Shown: piece after piece, positions 10,338 through 18,410 of the stretch
Layout: the number at the start of each line of letters is the position of its first letter
Position numbering within the stretch: the first letter of the stretch is position 1
Assembly: GCA_016188985.1 (NCBI GenBank)
Contig: JACPGM010000056.1
Coordinates: forward strand, 1-33,554
DNA length: 33,554 bases
Direction: 5' to 3'
Source: Lentisphaerota bacterium
Lineage (GTDB): Bacteria > Verrucomicrobiota > Kiritimatiellia > JAAZAB01
Position numbers and translations under genes: made by a program
The notes under the pieces: model-generated
The model's database searches: none
What the model saw: only the letters and a program-made list of their open reading frames with translations
What the model was told of the DNA's origin: nothing

Positions 10338-11708
10338 TCATACCGCCCAGGAACTCTGGCGGGCGGAGTCGCGCAGGCAGGCGAAGGCCTTTTCCGGGCC
10401 CATGGCGCTCAGTTGAGCAGCAATGGCCTTTGTGCAGGGCCGCAAGCGGCCGACAGCTTCAAAAAAGGCGTTCTTGCGCCGAAGCTCATTGCCAAATTCG
10501 GACTCAGCCGCGGAACCGACATAGGAAAAATCGGCATAGCGCGTGAGCAGGGTTTGACCGACCATGAGGCGGGCCCCGCGCAGAAAGACGGCCTGGTAAG
10601 GCTTGAGGGCTTCAACGCCGGTATCGTCCACAAAAGGCTGCCCGTCTTTGTTCATCTCGGTTCCGATGTTTATGGGCAACTGCAATTTTTCCGCCGCGGC
10701 AACAATTTCAGCCAACTTCCGCAGTTTAATTTTCCGCAGGTCATGGTCGTCAATGTGGTGGTTGCGTTCGGGAATAATATTGAGCGCGCAACAACCTTGG
10801 GCCCGCAGGCATTCCAGCAGCTCCAGTGCATTCGCTTCACCAGGAGCCATGCCATCAAGCCACGTTACCATCGGCAAGGCATGACATTCACGAACCCAGG
10901 CGATAAAATCTTTCACCGGCGGAAACATGCGGGCGCTTGGCTGCTCATACCCCAGACCGCCGCGCTTGACCAGTGCCGCGCGGATTTTTTCTTCTATGAC
11001 CGGGACGTCCTTCTCCCAAGCCGCAACCTCGGATGGCTTTGCTTTCATCAGCCGCGCCCAGAAATCAAGGCGGGCGGCGGTTTTCCTGAAGGTCGCATTG
11101 GCTTTTTCGCGGTAGGCGCGGACAATGTGACGTTCGGTCGGGCACAGGCCGGGCGAGAGCGGCTTAACTTCCATTTCATAGTCTACGGCAATCTCCGGCA
11201 GGCGCGCGTTGATGCGCGCCACCAGCGCGGAATTACGTTCGGCGGCTTGCTGACGATAGCGCGCCAGGGTTGTTGCCGCACCGGTATTCGCCGGCGGCGG
11301 ACGGGCAAACCCCGCGCCCATGATATAGACCACGCCCGGCTCGCCGGGCGAATTGATTTCCACCTGAGCGTATTCGGGGAGAAAAGCGCGGGTTTCCAGA
11401 TTCACGGTGGTTCGCAATCCCAGAGTCAAACCGGCCGCCAGAAACTCTTCCAGTCCATCCAGCACGTCAAAATCGCAAAGGCCGACGGCGTAAAGTCCCT
11501 GGCGGCGAGCCTCCCAGGCAATCCGGCTGGGGGAATAGCCCTTGGCGTTGTAGGAAAAAAACGAATGGATATGCAGGTTGACGCGCTCGCCTGGTTCCGG
11601 CCCACCGGCGATGTAATGCTCGGCCAGCGTTGAGAGCGCCTGAGAGCGCTCCGTGCGATTAAACGAATCCAACGCTTGAACGAGCCGGGACTGAGCAGCG
11701 GGGTTCAT
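10338..11708 (-). CDS. PHP-domain protein (predicted metal-dependent phosphoesterase)
   Basis: The 456-residue protein has NLHIHSFFSYNAKGYSP near residue 44, the first PHP motif (HxH), and LCDFDVLDGLEEF near residue 77 at the second motif, where D-H-D is usual: Phe replaces the His. Later motifs appear as INIIPERNHHIDDHDLRKIKL and INIGTEMNKDGQPFVDD, keeping His/Glu/Asp side chains expected to bind metals. PHP proteins of this layout are hydrolases of phosphoesters, but the substrate is unknown. An insert of about 120 residues (AERNSALVARIN...GGLGYE) separates the halves. It is an isolated gene. Confidence 0.85.
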   Translation of the reverse strand: MNPAAQSRLVQALDSFNRTERSQALSTLAEHYIAGGPEPGERVNLHIHSFFSYNAKGYSPSRIAWEARRQGLYAVGLCDFDVLDGLEEFLAAGLTLGLRTTVNLETRAFLPEYAQVEINSPGEPGVVYIMGAGFARPPPANTGAATTLARYRQQAAERNSALVARINARLPEIAVDYEMEVKPLSPGLCPTERHIVRAYREKANATFRKTAARLDFWARLMKAKPSEVAAWEKDVPVIEEKIRAALVKRGGLGYEQPSARMFPPVKDFIAWVRECHALPMVTWLDGMAPGEANALELLECLRAQGCCALNIIPERNHHIDDHDLRKIKLRKLAEIVAAAEKLQLPINIGTEMNKDGQPFVDDTGVEALKPYQAVFLRGARLMVGQTLLTRYADFSYVGSAAESEFGNELRRKNAFFEAVGRLRPCTKAIAAQLSAMGPEKAFACLRDSARQSSWAV

Positions 11709-11750
11709 CTTTTAATCTTAAATGGACTTTATCTCATTAAACTCGAAATG

Positions 11751-11787
11751 TTTTCCGCCTCGGGCGGCACCGCGCCTGGCGGAAAAA
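11751..11787. repeat. TTTTCCGCC...GGCGGAAAA palindrome
   Basis: TTTTCCGCC and GGCGGAAAAA flank a GC-rich core CTCGGGCGGCACCGCGCCT. This is a variant of the GCCTGAGGC/GGCGGAAA family. It lies 43 nt upstream of the PHP gene start on the minus strand, so it sits in that gene's leader. Confidence 0.6.
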
Positions 11788-11822
11788 ATGTCTTCGGATA
11801 TGCCACCTGAGCAGTTACATGG

Positions 11823-11893
11823 AACTACGAAATACACGAAAGGCGCGAAAATGGGAATGGAAATTGTATTCAAATTTCGCGTATTTCGTAGTT
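11823..11893. repeat. Inverted repeat with 9-nt unit arms (ACGAAATAC family)
   Basis: The left arm AACTACGAAATACACGAAAG followed by GCGCGAAA (11823-11850) has three ACGAAA-type units at 9-nt spacing. The right arm TTTCGCGTATTTCGTAGTT (11875-11893) is the mirror with one unit fewer. The spacer is 24 bp. It lies between the PHP gene and pcm. Confidence 0.75.
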
Positions 11894-11918
11894 AAAAGTG
11901 CCGCGAGAGTAGTAACTA

Positions 11919-12635
11919 TTATTCCCGCACCATGGGGACAAAGCGGACGGGCAGGTCTTCCTGTTGCTCGATTCGGCCGTCTTTTTTCCGAAGGATAACC
12001 AGGCGCTGGAACATGCGCCCCACCGGCGCAATCAGGCGGCCGCCCTCCTTTAACTGCTCTTTCAGAGTCTCAGGCACGTCGCTCGGGGCGCAGGTTACGA
12101 TGATGGCGTCGAAGGGGCTGTATTCCGGCCAACCTTTGTAGCCGTCGCCGGCGAGGACGCGAACGTTTTGGTAGCCTTCGGCATCGAGCGCCGCGCGGGC
12201 ATGGCGGGCAAGCTCCGGGACGATTTCGATAGTATAGACTTCGGCGCCGCACTCGGCCAGCACGGCGGCCTGATAACCCGAGCCCGTCCCGATTTCCAGG
12301 ACCTTATCGCCGGGTTTCAGCTCCAGTTTCTCGGTCATATAAGCCACGATATACGGCTGAGAAATGGTTTGGCCATAGCCAATGGGACAGGGATAATCGC
12401 CGTAGGCCGTGGAACGGCTGCACAGGTCTTCCGGGATAAACTTATGCCGCTTGACCTTGCTCATCGCCGCCAGGATACGCTCGTCGGTGATGTGATAATC
12501 CCGCAACTGCTGCCCCATGGCGCGCCGCGCGGCGGCCCACTCGGGTTCCTCCGCCAATTTTGCGCCGCCTTCGCTGGACTTGCCGATGAAAGGAATCATG
12601 CTTGCCACCGTCATAACCAACAGGGCCCAGACCAT
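11919..12635 (-). CDS. pcm: Protein-L-isoaspartate O-methyltransferase
   Basis: The 238-residue enzyme transfers a methyl group from S-adenosylmethionine to isoaspartyl residues in damaged proteins, starting their repair. GYGQTISQPYIVAYM (residues 86-100) is the PCMT substrate motif and VLEIGTGSGYQAAVLA (112-127) is SAM motif I; APVG and RFVPMV near the C-terminus also fit. The first 17 residues, WALLVMTVASMIPFIG, are hydrophobic, so the protein is likely membrane-anchored or exported, as reported for some PCMT homologues. The frame has no obvious Shine-Dalgarno at this start. The gene is divergent from the outer-membrane protein gene. Confidence 0.93.
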   Translation of the reverse strand: MVWALLVMTVASMIPFIGKSSEGGAKLAEEPEWAAARRAMGQQLRDYHITDERILAAMSKVKRHKFIPEDLCSRSTAYGDYPCPIGYGQTISQPYIVAYMTEKLELKPGDKVLEIGTGSGYQAAVLAECGAEVYTIEIVPELARHARAALDAEGYQNVRVLAGDGYKGWPEYSPFDAIIVTCAPSDVPETLKEQLKEGGRLIAPVGRMFQRLVILRKKDGRIEQQEDLPVRFVPMVRE

Positions 12636-12828
12636 AATTGCGATCCTCTCTTCAACAAAATGCTACAGCCTTCCATTGCTTGGAAGCTTACCACTCCTCC
12701 GCAAAGTTGTCATCGGGAATATTGCCGCTTATGTTTTTTGTTCTTGCCCCGCGGGTAAGTTTTCAACAACATTACCGATTTTTAGTGCCACCGCCAGTCA
12801 GAGCTGAACAGCCGGAGGAAAAACCATC

Positions 12829-13563
12829 GTGAAGCACGCAATACTCAGCATTGGCGCCCTGCTGGTTTCGGCCAGTCTTGCCCTGGCCGCAGCGCCAGGC
12901 GCCGTCACCAAGACCGCTTCGAGCGAGCGCAGTCAACCCGCTGAAAACGATTATGATTACGAGCCGCCTTATATCGGGCTGGCGGCTAAACTCGGCACAC
13001 TTGGTCCGGGACTGGAGGCCACCATTGGCATCATTGAGTGGCTGAACCTGCGCGCCGGCGCCAATTATTTCCGACTGCGGCATGGCGGCGCCGTGAGCGA
13101 CGTGGATTATAATTTCGACATCAAGCTGGCCGCGGCGCCCTTGCTGGCCGACTGGCATCCTTTCGCCAATGAATTCCGCGTCAGCGGCGGGCTCATCTAC
13201 AATCGCAACCAGGTGGACCTGGGGGCCACGCCCAATAAAAACACGAAAATCGGCGGCATTGACTTTACCCCTGAGCAAATCGGCGAGTTGAGCGGGTCCG
13301 CGCAGTTCAAGCACTTTGCGCCCTACTTTGGCCTGGGCTATGGCAATGCCGTTTTAGACGCTGAAAAAACATGGGGTTTTGTTTTCGATATCGGGATCAT
13401 CTGGCAGGGCAGTCCCGAGGTGGAGCTATCAGCCAACGGCGGTATGGCCGACAATCCGATCTTCCAAACGGCTCTGGCGCAAGAGGAAAGCGACATCCAG
13501 GACGATGCCGACGTTTTCCGGATTTATCCGGTTATTGCCTTCGGTATTTCTTACCAGTTTTAG
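12829..13563 (+). CDS. Small outer-membrane beta-barrel-like protein
   Basis: The 244-residue product has a signal peptide (KHAILSIGALLVSASLALAAA), alternating aromatic and hydrophobic strand-like segments and a C-terminal YPVIAFGISYQF ending in Phe, the usual signal for outer-membrane insertion. It resembles a porin-like or OmpW-like barrel of uncertain family. The GTG start is preceded by GGAGG about 11 nt away. The 3' end overlaps the convergent downstream gene by 4 nt. The 12636-12828 region between it and pcm holds no assignable site. Confidence 0.8.
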   Translation: MKHAILSIGALLVSASLALAAAPGAVTKTASSERSQPAENDYDYEPPYIGLAAKLGTLGPGLEATIGIIEWLNLRAGANYFRLRHGGAVSDVDYNFDIKLAAAPLLADWHPFANEFRVSGGLIYNRNQVDLGATPNKNTKIGGIDFTPEQIGELSGSAQFKHFAPYFGLGYGNAVLDAEKTWGFVFDIGIIWQGSPEVELSANGGMADNPIFQTALAQEESDIQDDADVFRIYPVIAFGISYQF

Positions 13564-14105
13564 CTTGCGGCCTTCGGCCTTATCCGCCGGCGGCGCCAAA
13601 TCACGATCCCCAGCCAGAGAAGCGCGACTAAAGCCCAGTAGGCGCGGATAAACCACGGATGCAGCCACCATCTTAGGCCATTAAAGGCAAAATCGGATAA
13701 TGGGTAAAGGAAGGGCGTTTGAAAGGGGCCGTGCGGATGGGTAAAGATATCCATAAAGATATGGAAGGGCCAGGCCAGCGCGGGAACGACCAGGGGTTTC
13801 CCGCAAAGACGCAGCAGGCCCAAGCCTAAAGAAGCCACAATCAGGCTGTGCGTGAGTTTGTAAAGCACCAGCACATAGGCTGGGATTGCGCTGAAGTTGA
13901 GAGGCTCCCCGGTGAAAGCCAGTTGGGTGAAATATATGCCGAGCGAGAAAACGTCAGGTAGCAGCCCAAACCCCGCCGCCGCCCATAAGGTCCAGTCGCA
14001 AGCAACCGCCCGGAGCTGCTTATCCACCGCGCCGCGCCGTCCGCCGGCGAGTCCGGTGCGGCTGAAGAGCGCGGCGCCATAGACCGCATGCGCCAGGGTA
14101 TCCAT
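13560..14105 (-). CDS. YdjM/DUF457-like inner-membrane metal-dependent hydrolase-like protein
   Basis: The 181-residue protein starts MDTLAHAVYG and carries LLPDVFSL, KLTHSL and FHIFMDIFTHPHGPF. These are the spaced His/Asp motifs of the LexA-binding, inner-membrane-associated YdjM family. Four to five membrane segments are visible, the last WALVALLWLGIVIW followed by a basic tail. I chose ATG 14105 because the family begins with this D-x-x-x-H motif; the frame is open 14 codons upstream. No catalytic role is proven for this family. Confidence 0.75.
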   Translation of the reverse strand: MDTLAHAVYGAALFSRTGLAGGRRGAVDKQLRAVACDWTLWAAAGFGLLPDVFSLGIYFTQLAFTGEPLNFSAIPAYVLVLYKLTHSLIVASLGLGLLRLCGKPLVVPALAWPFHIFMDIFTHPHGPFQTPFLYPLSDFAFNGLRWWLHPWFIRAYWALVALLWLGIVIWRRRRIRPKAAS

Positions 14106-14261
14106 GATGTTGCGCTTTCTATTTTCCGTTCGGCGTGTTATTAGCACGCACCGGGACGAGGCGCAAACGATTTTAAGCCTGCCGCCAGAGAAAATGATTT
14201 GAAAAAGCCGCCTTGCTTACCTACACTGCCGGCATCGGTCCCTGATCGCAAGCTGCATCCC

Positions 14262-15347
14262 ATGAAAAAGTTTTCATTGCCCATCAAGCCGGATTGGGAA
14301 GCTTTGGTCGCCTGTATCCGGCGGCGCGGCACGCCACAGCGGGTCCATTTCATCGAGCTTTACCTGGACAAGGAAATCCAGAGTGCGATTGTCGAAGAGT
14401 TCGGGCTGCTCAACGGATTGGATGCCACCGACCGCTACGCCGACCTCAAACGGCAGGTGCGGCTTCAACGTTTCCTCGGTTACGATTACATCCGCCAGGG
14501 CGTGGACGGCCTTAACTTTCCCTTGCGCTCCCACAAGGTAGCTGATACCGCCGCGCATCAGCGCGCGGCCGGCCGCGAGTTTGTGGATGAAAGCCGCGGT
14601 CCCATCACCTCCTGGGAAGAATTTGAGAAGTATCCCTGGCCGCGCGCGGAAGATCTCTCCACGGAATCCCTGGAATGGCTGGAAGCTAATCTGCCGGATG
14701 ATATGTGCATCGTTGTCCACGGAAAATTCGCCCATTTTGCCGAGTTCCTCAACTGGCTCATGGGCTATGAAACGCTCTGTTATGCGCTCTATGACCAGCG
14801 CGACCTGGTGCATGCCATCACCGACCGCCTGGAGCAGTTGTTTGCCGCCGTCCTCGAACGAATGCTGGCTTTCCCGCGGGTTAAGCTGATCTGGGGTAGT
14901 GATGACATGGGGTTCCGCGGCGGGACACTCATCAGCCCGGCTGACCTGCGCGAGTTTGTCCTGCCGGGCCACAAGAAAATGGCGGCCATGGCGCATGCGG
15001 CCGGCCGGCCCTACCTCCTGCACTGCTGCGGCCAGCGTAAAGAAATTATGGAAGATCTGATCAACGACGTGCAGATTGACGCAGTGCATTCTTTTGAGGA
15101 CACTATTGAAGATGTTCGCGAGGCCAAGCAGCGCTATGGCCACCGCATCGCCCTGCTGGGCGGCATTGACCTGGATTTTCTCTGCCGCTCTGACGAAGCC
15201 GCCGTTCGCGCCCGGGTGCGCGATACCCTGGATAAATGCCTGCCGGGCGGCGGCTATTGCCTCGGCACCGGCAACAGCGTCGCCAACTATGTCCCTATTA
15301 CGAATTATCTGGCGATGCTCGATGAAGGCCGGCGGTATCGCCCGTGA
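14262..15347 (+). CDS. Uroporphyrinogen decarboxylase (URO-D) family protein with intact H-x-C motif
   Basis: About 361 residues from ATG 14262 (MKKFSLPIKPDWEAL); the frame is open from a TTG at 14199. It has the TIM-barrel pattern IWGSDDMGFRGGTLISPADLREFVLPGHKKM, the zinc-type motif LLHCCGQ and IDAVHSFEDTIEDVREAKQRYG, with GGGYCLGTGNSV near the C-terminus supplying a further Cys. His, Cys and Cys ligands fit the corrinoid:thiol methyltransferase branch (MtaA/CmuA-like) better than HemE. Its stop codon overlaps the start of the next URO-D gene by 4 nt, so the two are co-translated and may act as partners. Substrate unknown. Confidence 0.88.
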   Translation: MKKFSLPIKPDWEALVACIRRRGTPQRVHFIELYLDKEIQSAIVEEFGLLNGLDATDRYADLKRQVRLQRFLGYDYIRQGVDGLNFPLRSHKVADTAAHQRAAGREFVDESRGPITSWEEFEKYPWPRAEDLSTESLEWLEANLPDDMCIVVHGKFAHFAEFLNWLMGYETLCYALYDQRDLVHAITDRLEQLFAAVLERMLAFPRVKLIWGSDDMGFRGGTLISPADLREFVLPGHKKMAAMAHAAGRPYLLHCCGQRKEIMEDLINDVQIDAVHSFEDTIEDVREAKQRYGHRIALLGGIDLDFLCRSDEAAVRARVRDTLDKCLPGGGYCLGTGNSVANYVPITNYLAMLDEGRRYRP

Positions 15348-16630
15348 AAAAGAAAATGACACCCCGTGAACGCGTCCGGCTGGCGCTCGACCATAAGGAA
15401 CCCGATCGCGTGCCCCGCGACTTGGGCGGGAGCCCGGTTACGGGCATGCACGTCAGTATGGTCTATAAGTTTCGCCAGGCGCTGGGCCTGGACCGGCCGG
15501 GCACGCCGGTCAAGGTGGTCGAACCTTACCAAATGCTCGGTGAAATCGCGCCGGATCTGCGGCAAGCCCTGGCCATAGACGTCGTCGGCCTATCGCCGCC
15601 GAGCACGCTATTCGGCTTTAAGAACGAGAACTGGAAACCCTGGACGATGCCCGATGGCACCCCTACCCTGGTGCCGGAAGCCTTTAATACCGTTCCGGAA
15701 CCCAACGGCGATTTTCTGCAATATCCTCAGGGCGACCGTTCGGCGCCACCCAGCGGCCGTATGCCTGCCGGCGGCTATTTTTTTGACGCTATTATCCGCC
15801 AGGAGCCCCTGGACGAGGATCACCTGCGCCTGGAGGATAATTTGGAAGAGTTCGGTCCGATTGCCGATGACAGCCTTGCCTATTTCCAGCGCGAAACCGA
15901 ACGGCTGTTCGACGAAACCGACCAGGCCATCTTAGCCAACTTCGGCGGCACGGCCTTTGGCGATATTGCCCTGGTACCCGCGCCCTGGCTGAAACATCCC
16001 AAGGGAATTAGGGACGTCGCCGAATGGTATATCAGCACCAAAGCCCGATCGGATTTTGTCTATAAAATCTTCGAGCGCCAGTGCGAGTTTGCCCTGGCTA
16101 ACCTGGAAAAAATCCACCGGAGAGTCGGCAACCGGATAACGGCCATATTCTTGACCGGCACCGATTTCGGCCGCCAGGACGGACCATTTATTTCGCCGGA
16201 ATCCTATCGGAGCCTTTTCAAGCCCTTTCATCGCGCCCTCAACGCTTGGACTCATCAGCATACCACCTGGAAAACCTTCATTCATTCCTGCGGATCGGTG
16301 CGGGCGTTTATTCCCGACTTCATCGAAGCTGGTTTTGACATCCTGAACCCGGTCCAATGCTCGGCCGCCGACATGGAAAGCAAGGCCCTTAAGGAGCGGT
16401 ATGGCGACCGGATTACGTTCTGGGGCGGTGGCGTAGATACGCAAAAGGTTCTGCCGTTTGGGACGCCGGCTGAGGTGCGTCGGCAGGTACATGAGCGCAT
16501 TCAAGCATTTGCTTCCGGCGGTGGATTTGTGTTTAACGCCATCCACAATATTCAGGCCCTTACCCCCGTGGCCAACTTGCAAGCCATGTATAAGGCCTTA
16601 AATGATTTTGGCGGGTATCCGATCAAATAA
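15344..16630 (+). CDS. Uroporphyrinogen decarboxylase (URO-D) family protein, second of an overlapping pair
   Basis: The 428-residue product (or 424 from ATG 15356, MTPRERV) begins with the family's TPRERVRLALDHKEPDRVPRDLGG. Later come GTDFGRQDGPFISPESYRSLFKPFHRA, FIHSCGSVRAFIPDFIEAGFDILNPVQ and GGGFVFNAIHNIQALTPVAN. The H-S-C-G zinc motif is intact, but the C-terminal Cys of the preceding paralogue is absent. Proteins of this type are common in PVC and Firmicutes clusters of demethylation or aryl-ether metabolism. No corrinoid protein is adjacent. The GTG at 15344 overlaps the upstream stop codon by 4 nt. Neither start has a strong ribosome site, consistent with translational coupling. Confidence 0.88.
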   Translation: MKKKMTPRERVRLALDHKEPDRVPRDLGGSPVTGMHVSMVYKFRQALGLDRPGTPVKVVEPYQMLGEIAPDLRQALAIDVVGLSPPSTLFGFKNENWKPWTMPDGTPTLVPEAFNTVPEPNGDFLQYPQGDRSAPPSGRMPAGGYFFDAIIRQEPLDEDHLRLEDNLEEFGPIADDSLAYFQRETERLFDETDQAILANFGGTAFGDIALVPAPWLKHPKGIRDVAEWYISTKARSDFVYKIFERQCEFALANLEKIHRRVGNRITAIFLTGTDFGRQDGPFISPESYRSLFKPFHRALNAWTHQHTTWKTFIHSCGSVRAFIPDFIEAGFDILNPVQCSAADMESKALKERYGDRITFWGGGVDTQKVLPFGTPAEVRRQVHERIQAFASGGGFVFNAIHNIQALTPVANLQAMYKALNDFGGYPIK

Positions 16631-16632
16631 AG

Positions 16633-16815
16633 CTGCCCGCGGCAACTTACCCGCCCGCCTGTGGCGCAGCCACTGCCTGCCCGCAATGCTACGCATAGCG
16701 TTGTAGGCGGGCGGGCAGGCAAGCTCTACATACCTCCATCGCTGTCTGCCCGAAATGCTGCGCCTAACGCTGCAGACGTACGCGAAATGATGCGGGCGGG
16801 CGCATAGCGCCACAA
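16633..16815. repeat. GC-rich compound inverted repeat (GCCTGCCCGC family), copy 2
   Basis: Nested GCCCGCC/GGCGGGC words and CTGTGGCGCAGCCACTGC (about 16671-16688) recur from 5778 in opposite orientation. CCTGCCCGCAATGCTACGC with GCGTTGTAGGCGGGCGGGC forms a long hairpin. The rest of the 699-bp gap 16631-17287 holds a GCGGGC hairpin (17068), low-complexity GC-rich remnants and a further ATACACG hairpin; I see no gene. Confidence 0.6.
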
Positions 16816-17067
16816 GCGGGGCCACAGACTATCCTGGCACAGACCAATAACATCCATCAGTCCATTCACCGCGGTTTGCCGTCGGCTACTGGCTGATTAT
16901 GCACAGTTGGCGGATGCTTATCCGCTGGCCTCATTCGTGTTTAACCGCTGCGCCAAACCATGGCCTGCGGCAGGGCAGGCCCGCGGCTTGCCAAGTTTAC
17001 CAAGCCATGGGTATGGTCAAAGGCATGGCCGGGCAGGCTTAGTGCTCAAAGGCATAAATCCGTTAAG

Positions 17068-17090
17068 GCGGGCTTGTGCCCGCAACCCAA
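17068..17090 (+). repeat. GCGGGC-hairpin module, copy 3
   Basis: GCGGGCTTGTGCCCGCAACC then CAA: a 6-bp stem with a short loop and conserved AACCCAA tail. It matches 8596, 10132, 23348 and, on the minus strand, 30364-30384. Here it stands without the long arms that follow it elsewhere. Confidence 0.7.
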
Positions 17091-17207
17091 AGGCAGGGCG
17101 AAGCCTCCGGCTGAGCCGCGGCATCAAAGCCGGCTCGGCAGGCCATGCGTAGCGCTTGGCAAGGACGCTTGCCCCGCGCTACGCGGGGCCTCGCCCTACC
17201 AAAACAT

Positions 17208-17242
17208 ACACGCAAAAAACGTGTATGTTTACGGGAAAGGGT
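17208..17242 (+). repeat. ATACACG-hairpin repeat, copy 3
   Basis: ATACACG, loop CAAAAAA, CGTGTAT, then GTTTACGGGAAAGG. The stem is perfect and the tail matches copy 2 at 8914 apart from two bases. Confidence 0.7.
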
Positions 17243-17287
17243 CTAACGTTAGCCGAGGCGATTTTGGCGCTGCCCAATCAAGTTCTT

Positions 17288-17311
17288 CGGCACACTTTAT
17301 AAAGTGTGCCG
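17288..17311. promoter_or_regulatory. Perfect 24-bp palindrome, distal copy
   Basis: The half-site CGGCACACTTTA is followed exactly by its reverse complement. The central 22 bp are identical to the palindrome that overlaps the regulator's promoter at 17901-17926. It lies 19 nt beyond the regulator's stop codon. Flanking bases differ between the two copies, so only the core is conserved. Confidence 0.75.
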
Positions 17312-17329
17312 CGGCCAAAGCAGGAGTGC

Positions 17330-17902
17330 TCAAGCCTGCCGAATGAGAAACAAAAGAACACGTGCGAACTTATGGTGGGGGACGGAATAAACATACTTGC
17401 AATCGGCATACTTAAGGAAACCGCGGGCCACAAGCTTGCGTAAATGGCGTTTCAGCGCGCGAACCGAGATGTTGGTCTCAAAGGCCATTTCTTCAAGTTG
17501 CCTTGGGCGTTTTGGCATCGTTTTAACAATGAGGATTCGCCGCAAATGAGTAAAAGCCGTGGCATAGCGAAATATGTCCCTGCCCGGATTGTTGGCATGG
17601 GCAAAGGTCTTCCTGAGCGTCTCAAGCAAGTAGTCACTATACGGAACGGACCGGTTGGCGCCAGGCCTATAGTAGACCGACGGACCGGATCTACGGGCCA
17701 ACAACAGTCCCCGGGCGTTCAGTGCCCGCAAGGATTGACTGGTCAGAGATAGAGAAAGTCCCAGCCGTTGAGCGATGTCGGAAACGCACTGGTCAGGGCG
17801 TGCGAACAATTCGCCAAGGACCTTCAGCCTTGTTTTGCTGGCCAATACCCGGCAGGTGCGCCACAGGGTCGGCTTCAGAGTTTCTGAATTAGGTAACGGC
17901 AT
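17330..17902 (-). CDS. ArsR-like winged-helix transcriptional regulator
   Basis: The 190-residue protein has an ArsR-type winged helix: SKTRLKVLGELFARPDQCVSDIAQRLGLS (helices), SLTSQSLRALNARGLLLARRSG (recognition helix) and VYYRP wing. A second helix-turn-helix-like part follows (RPRQLEEMAFETNISVRALKRHLRKLVARGFLKY), with a C-terminal wing-like YVYSVPHHKF. I chose ATG 17902 (MPLPNSETLKP). Two further in-frame ATGs at 17926 and 17935 would make the palindrome itself coding (MAHFIKCAM), which is suspect. With this start the message would be nearly leaderless, because the candidate -10 element ends about 6 nt upstream. The protein lacks obvious Cys pairs for metal sensing in the recognition helix. 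Probable autorepressor; ligand unknown. Confidence 0.85.
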   Translation of the reverse strand: MPLPNSETLKPTLWRTCRVLASKTRLKVLGELFARPDQCVSDIAQRLGLSLSLTSQSLRALNARGLLLARRSGPSVYYRPGANRSVPYSDYLLETLRKTFAHANNPGRDIFRYATAFTHLRRILIVKTMPKRPRQLEEMAFETNISVRALKRHLRKLVARGFLKYADCKYVYSVPHHKFARVLLFLIRQA

Positions 17903-17926
17903 GGCACACTTTATAAAGTGTGCCAT
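17901..17926 (-). promoter_or_regulatory. Perfect 26-bp palindrome over the regulator's promoter and start (probable operator)
   Basis: The half-site ATGGCACACTTTA is followed exactly by its reverse complement. On the minus strand a TTGACA sits at about 17929-17934 and TAAAGT follows after 16 nt, so the palindrome covers the spacer and -10 region and ends at the start codon. A dimeric ArsR-type repressor bound here would block its own transcription. The binding is inference. Confidence 0.75.
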
Positions 17927-17984
17927 AAATGTCAATGGAAAAATCCGCGATAGTTGGGAATGAAAAAAGACGTTATGGAAAACT

Positions 17985-18332
17985 TCAGCGTGAACGCGAT
18001 ATGGTTACCGCCACGCCAATGCCCGGCAGAGCTTGAGGTTTCTCCACGGTAACATCCACGGCCGCGACGCGCTTCTCGCGCAGACAAAGACCGGCCAGGG
18101 CCTCGGCCAGAGATTCAAGGAGCCGGAAATGGCTCTTCGAAGCTACCTTCCTGACGCGCTGAACCAGCGCGGCATAATCTATCGTATCCCTTAACCGATC
18201 GCGCCTGCCGGCCGCCCGCAGATCCAGGTGCAAAGTAAGATCCACGTTCACGGGCTGCGGTGTTTTGCGCTCGCGCGGATTGACTCCAATAACCGTATTC
18301 AACGTGATCCGACTGAGGCGAATCTGGTCCAT
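17985..18332 (-). CDS. folB: Dihydroneopterin aldolase
   Basis: The roughly 115-residue enzyme cleaves 7,8-dihydroneopterin to 6-hydroxymethyldihydropterin and glycolaldehyde in folate synthesis. MDQIRLSRITLNTVIGVNPRERK carries the catalytic Glu region, IDYAALVQRVR and LLESLAEALAG the substrate-binding Glu, and VTVEKPQALPGIGVAVTISR the catalytic Lys. The length is normal. I prefer ATG 18332 by family alignment; the frame is open 7 codons upstream. It is the last gene of the minus-strand run whose SDR member probably also acts on pterins. Confidence 0.9.
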   Translation of the reverse strand: MDQIRLSRITLNTVIGVNPRERKTPQPVNVDLTLHLDLRAAGRRDRLRDTIDYAALVQRVRKVASKSHFRLLESLAEALAGLCLREKRVAAVDVTVEKPQALPGIGVAVTISRSR

Positions 18333-18410
18333 AGTCTTTCGATCGCTACTCATGAGGATCGAGGAACCCGTCGCGGGTTCCGAGTAGCCTCAATGCGATG
18401 GTTGTAGGCT

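Noticed and set aside
14148-14261. Cobalamin riboswitch before the URO-D pair
   Set aside because: Only a short GCGTG/CACGC hairpin is seen; the B12-box and expected multi-helix layout are absent.
16800-17287. Possible small genes in the gap after the URO-D pair
   Set aside because: Open frames have repetitive GC-rich composition, no ribosome site and no recognisable peptide.
17288-17311. Rho-independent terminator of the ArsR-like gene
   Set aside because: The stem has no loop (it is a perfect palindrome), no U-tract follows, and the same core overlaps a promoter at 17901-17926, so an operator is the better reading.
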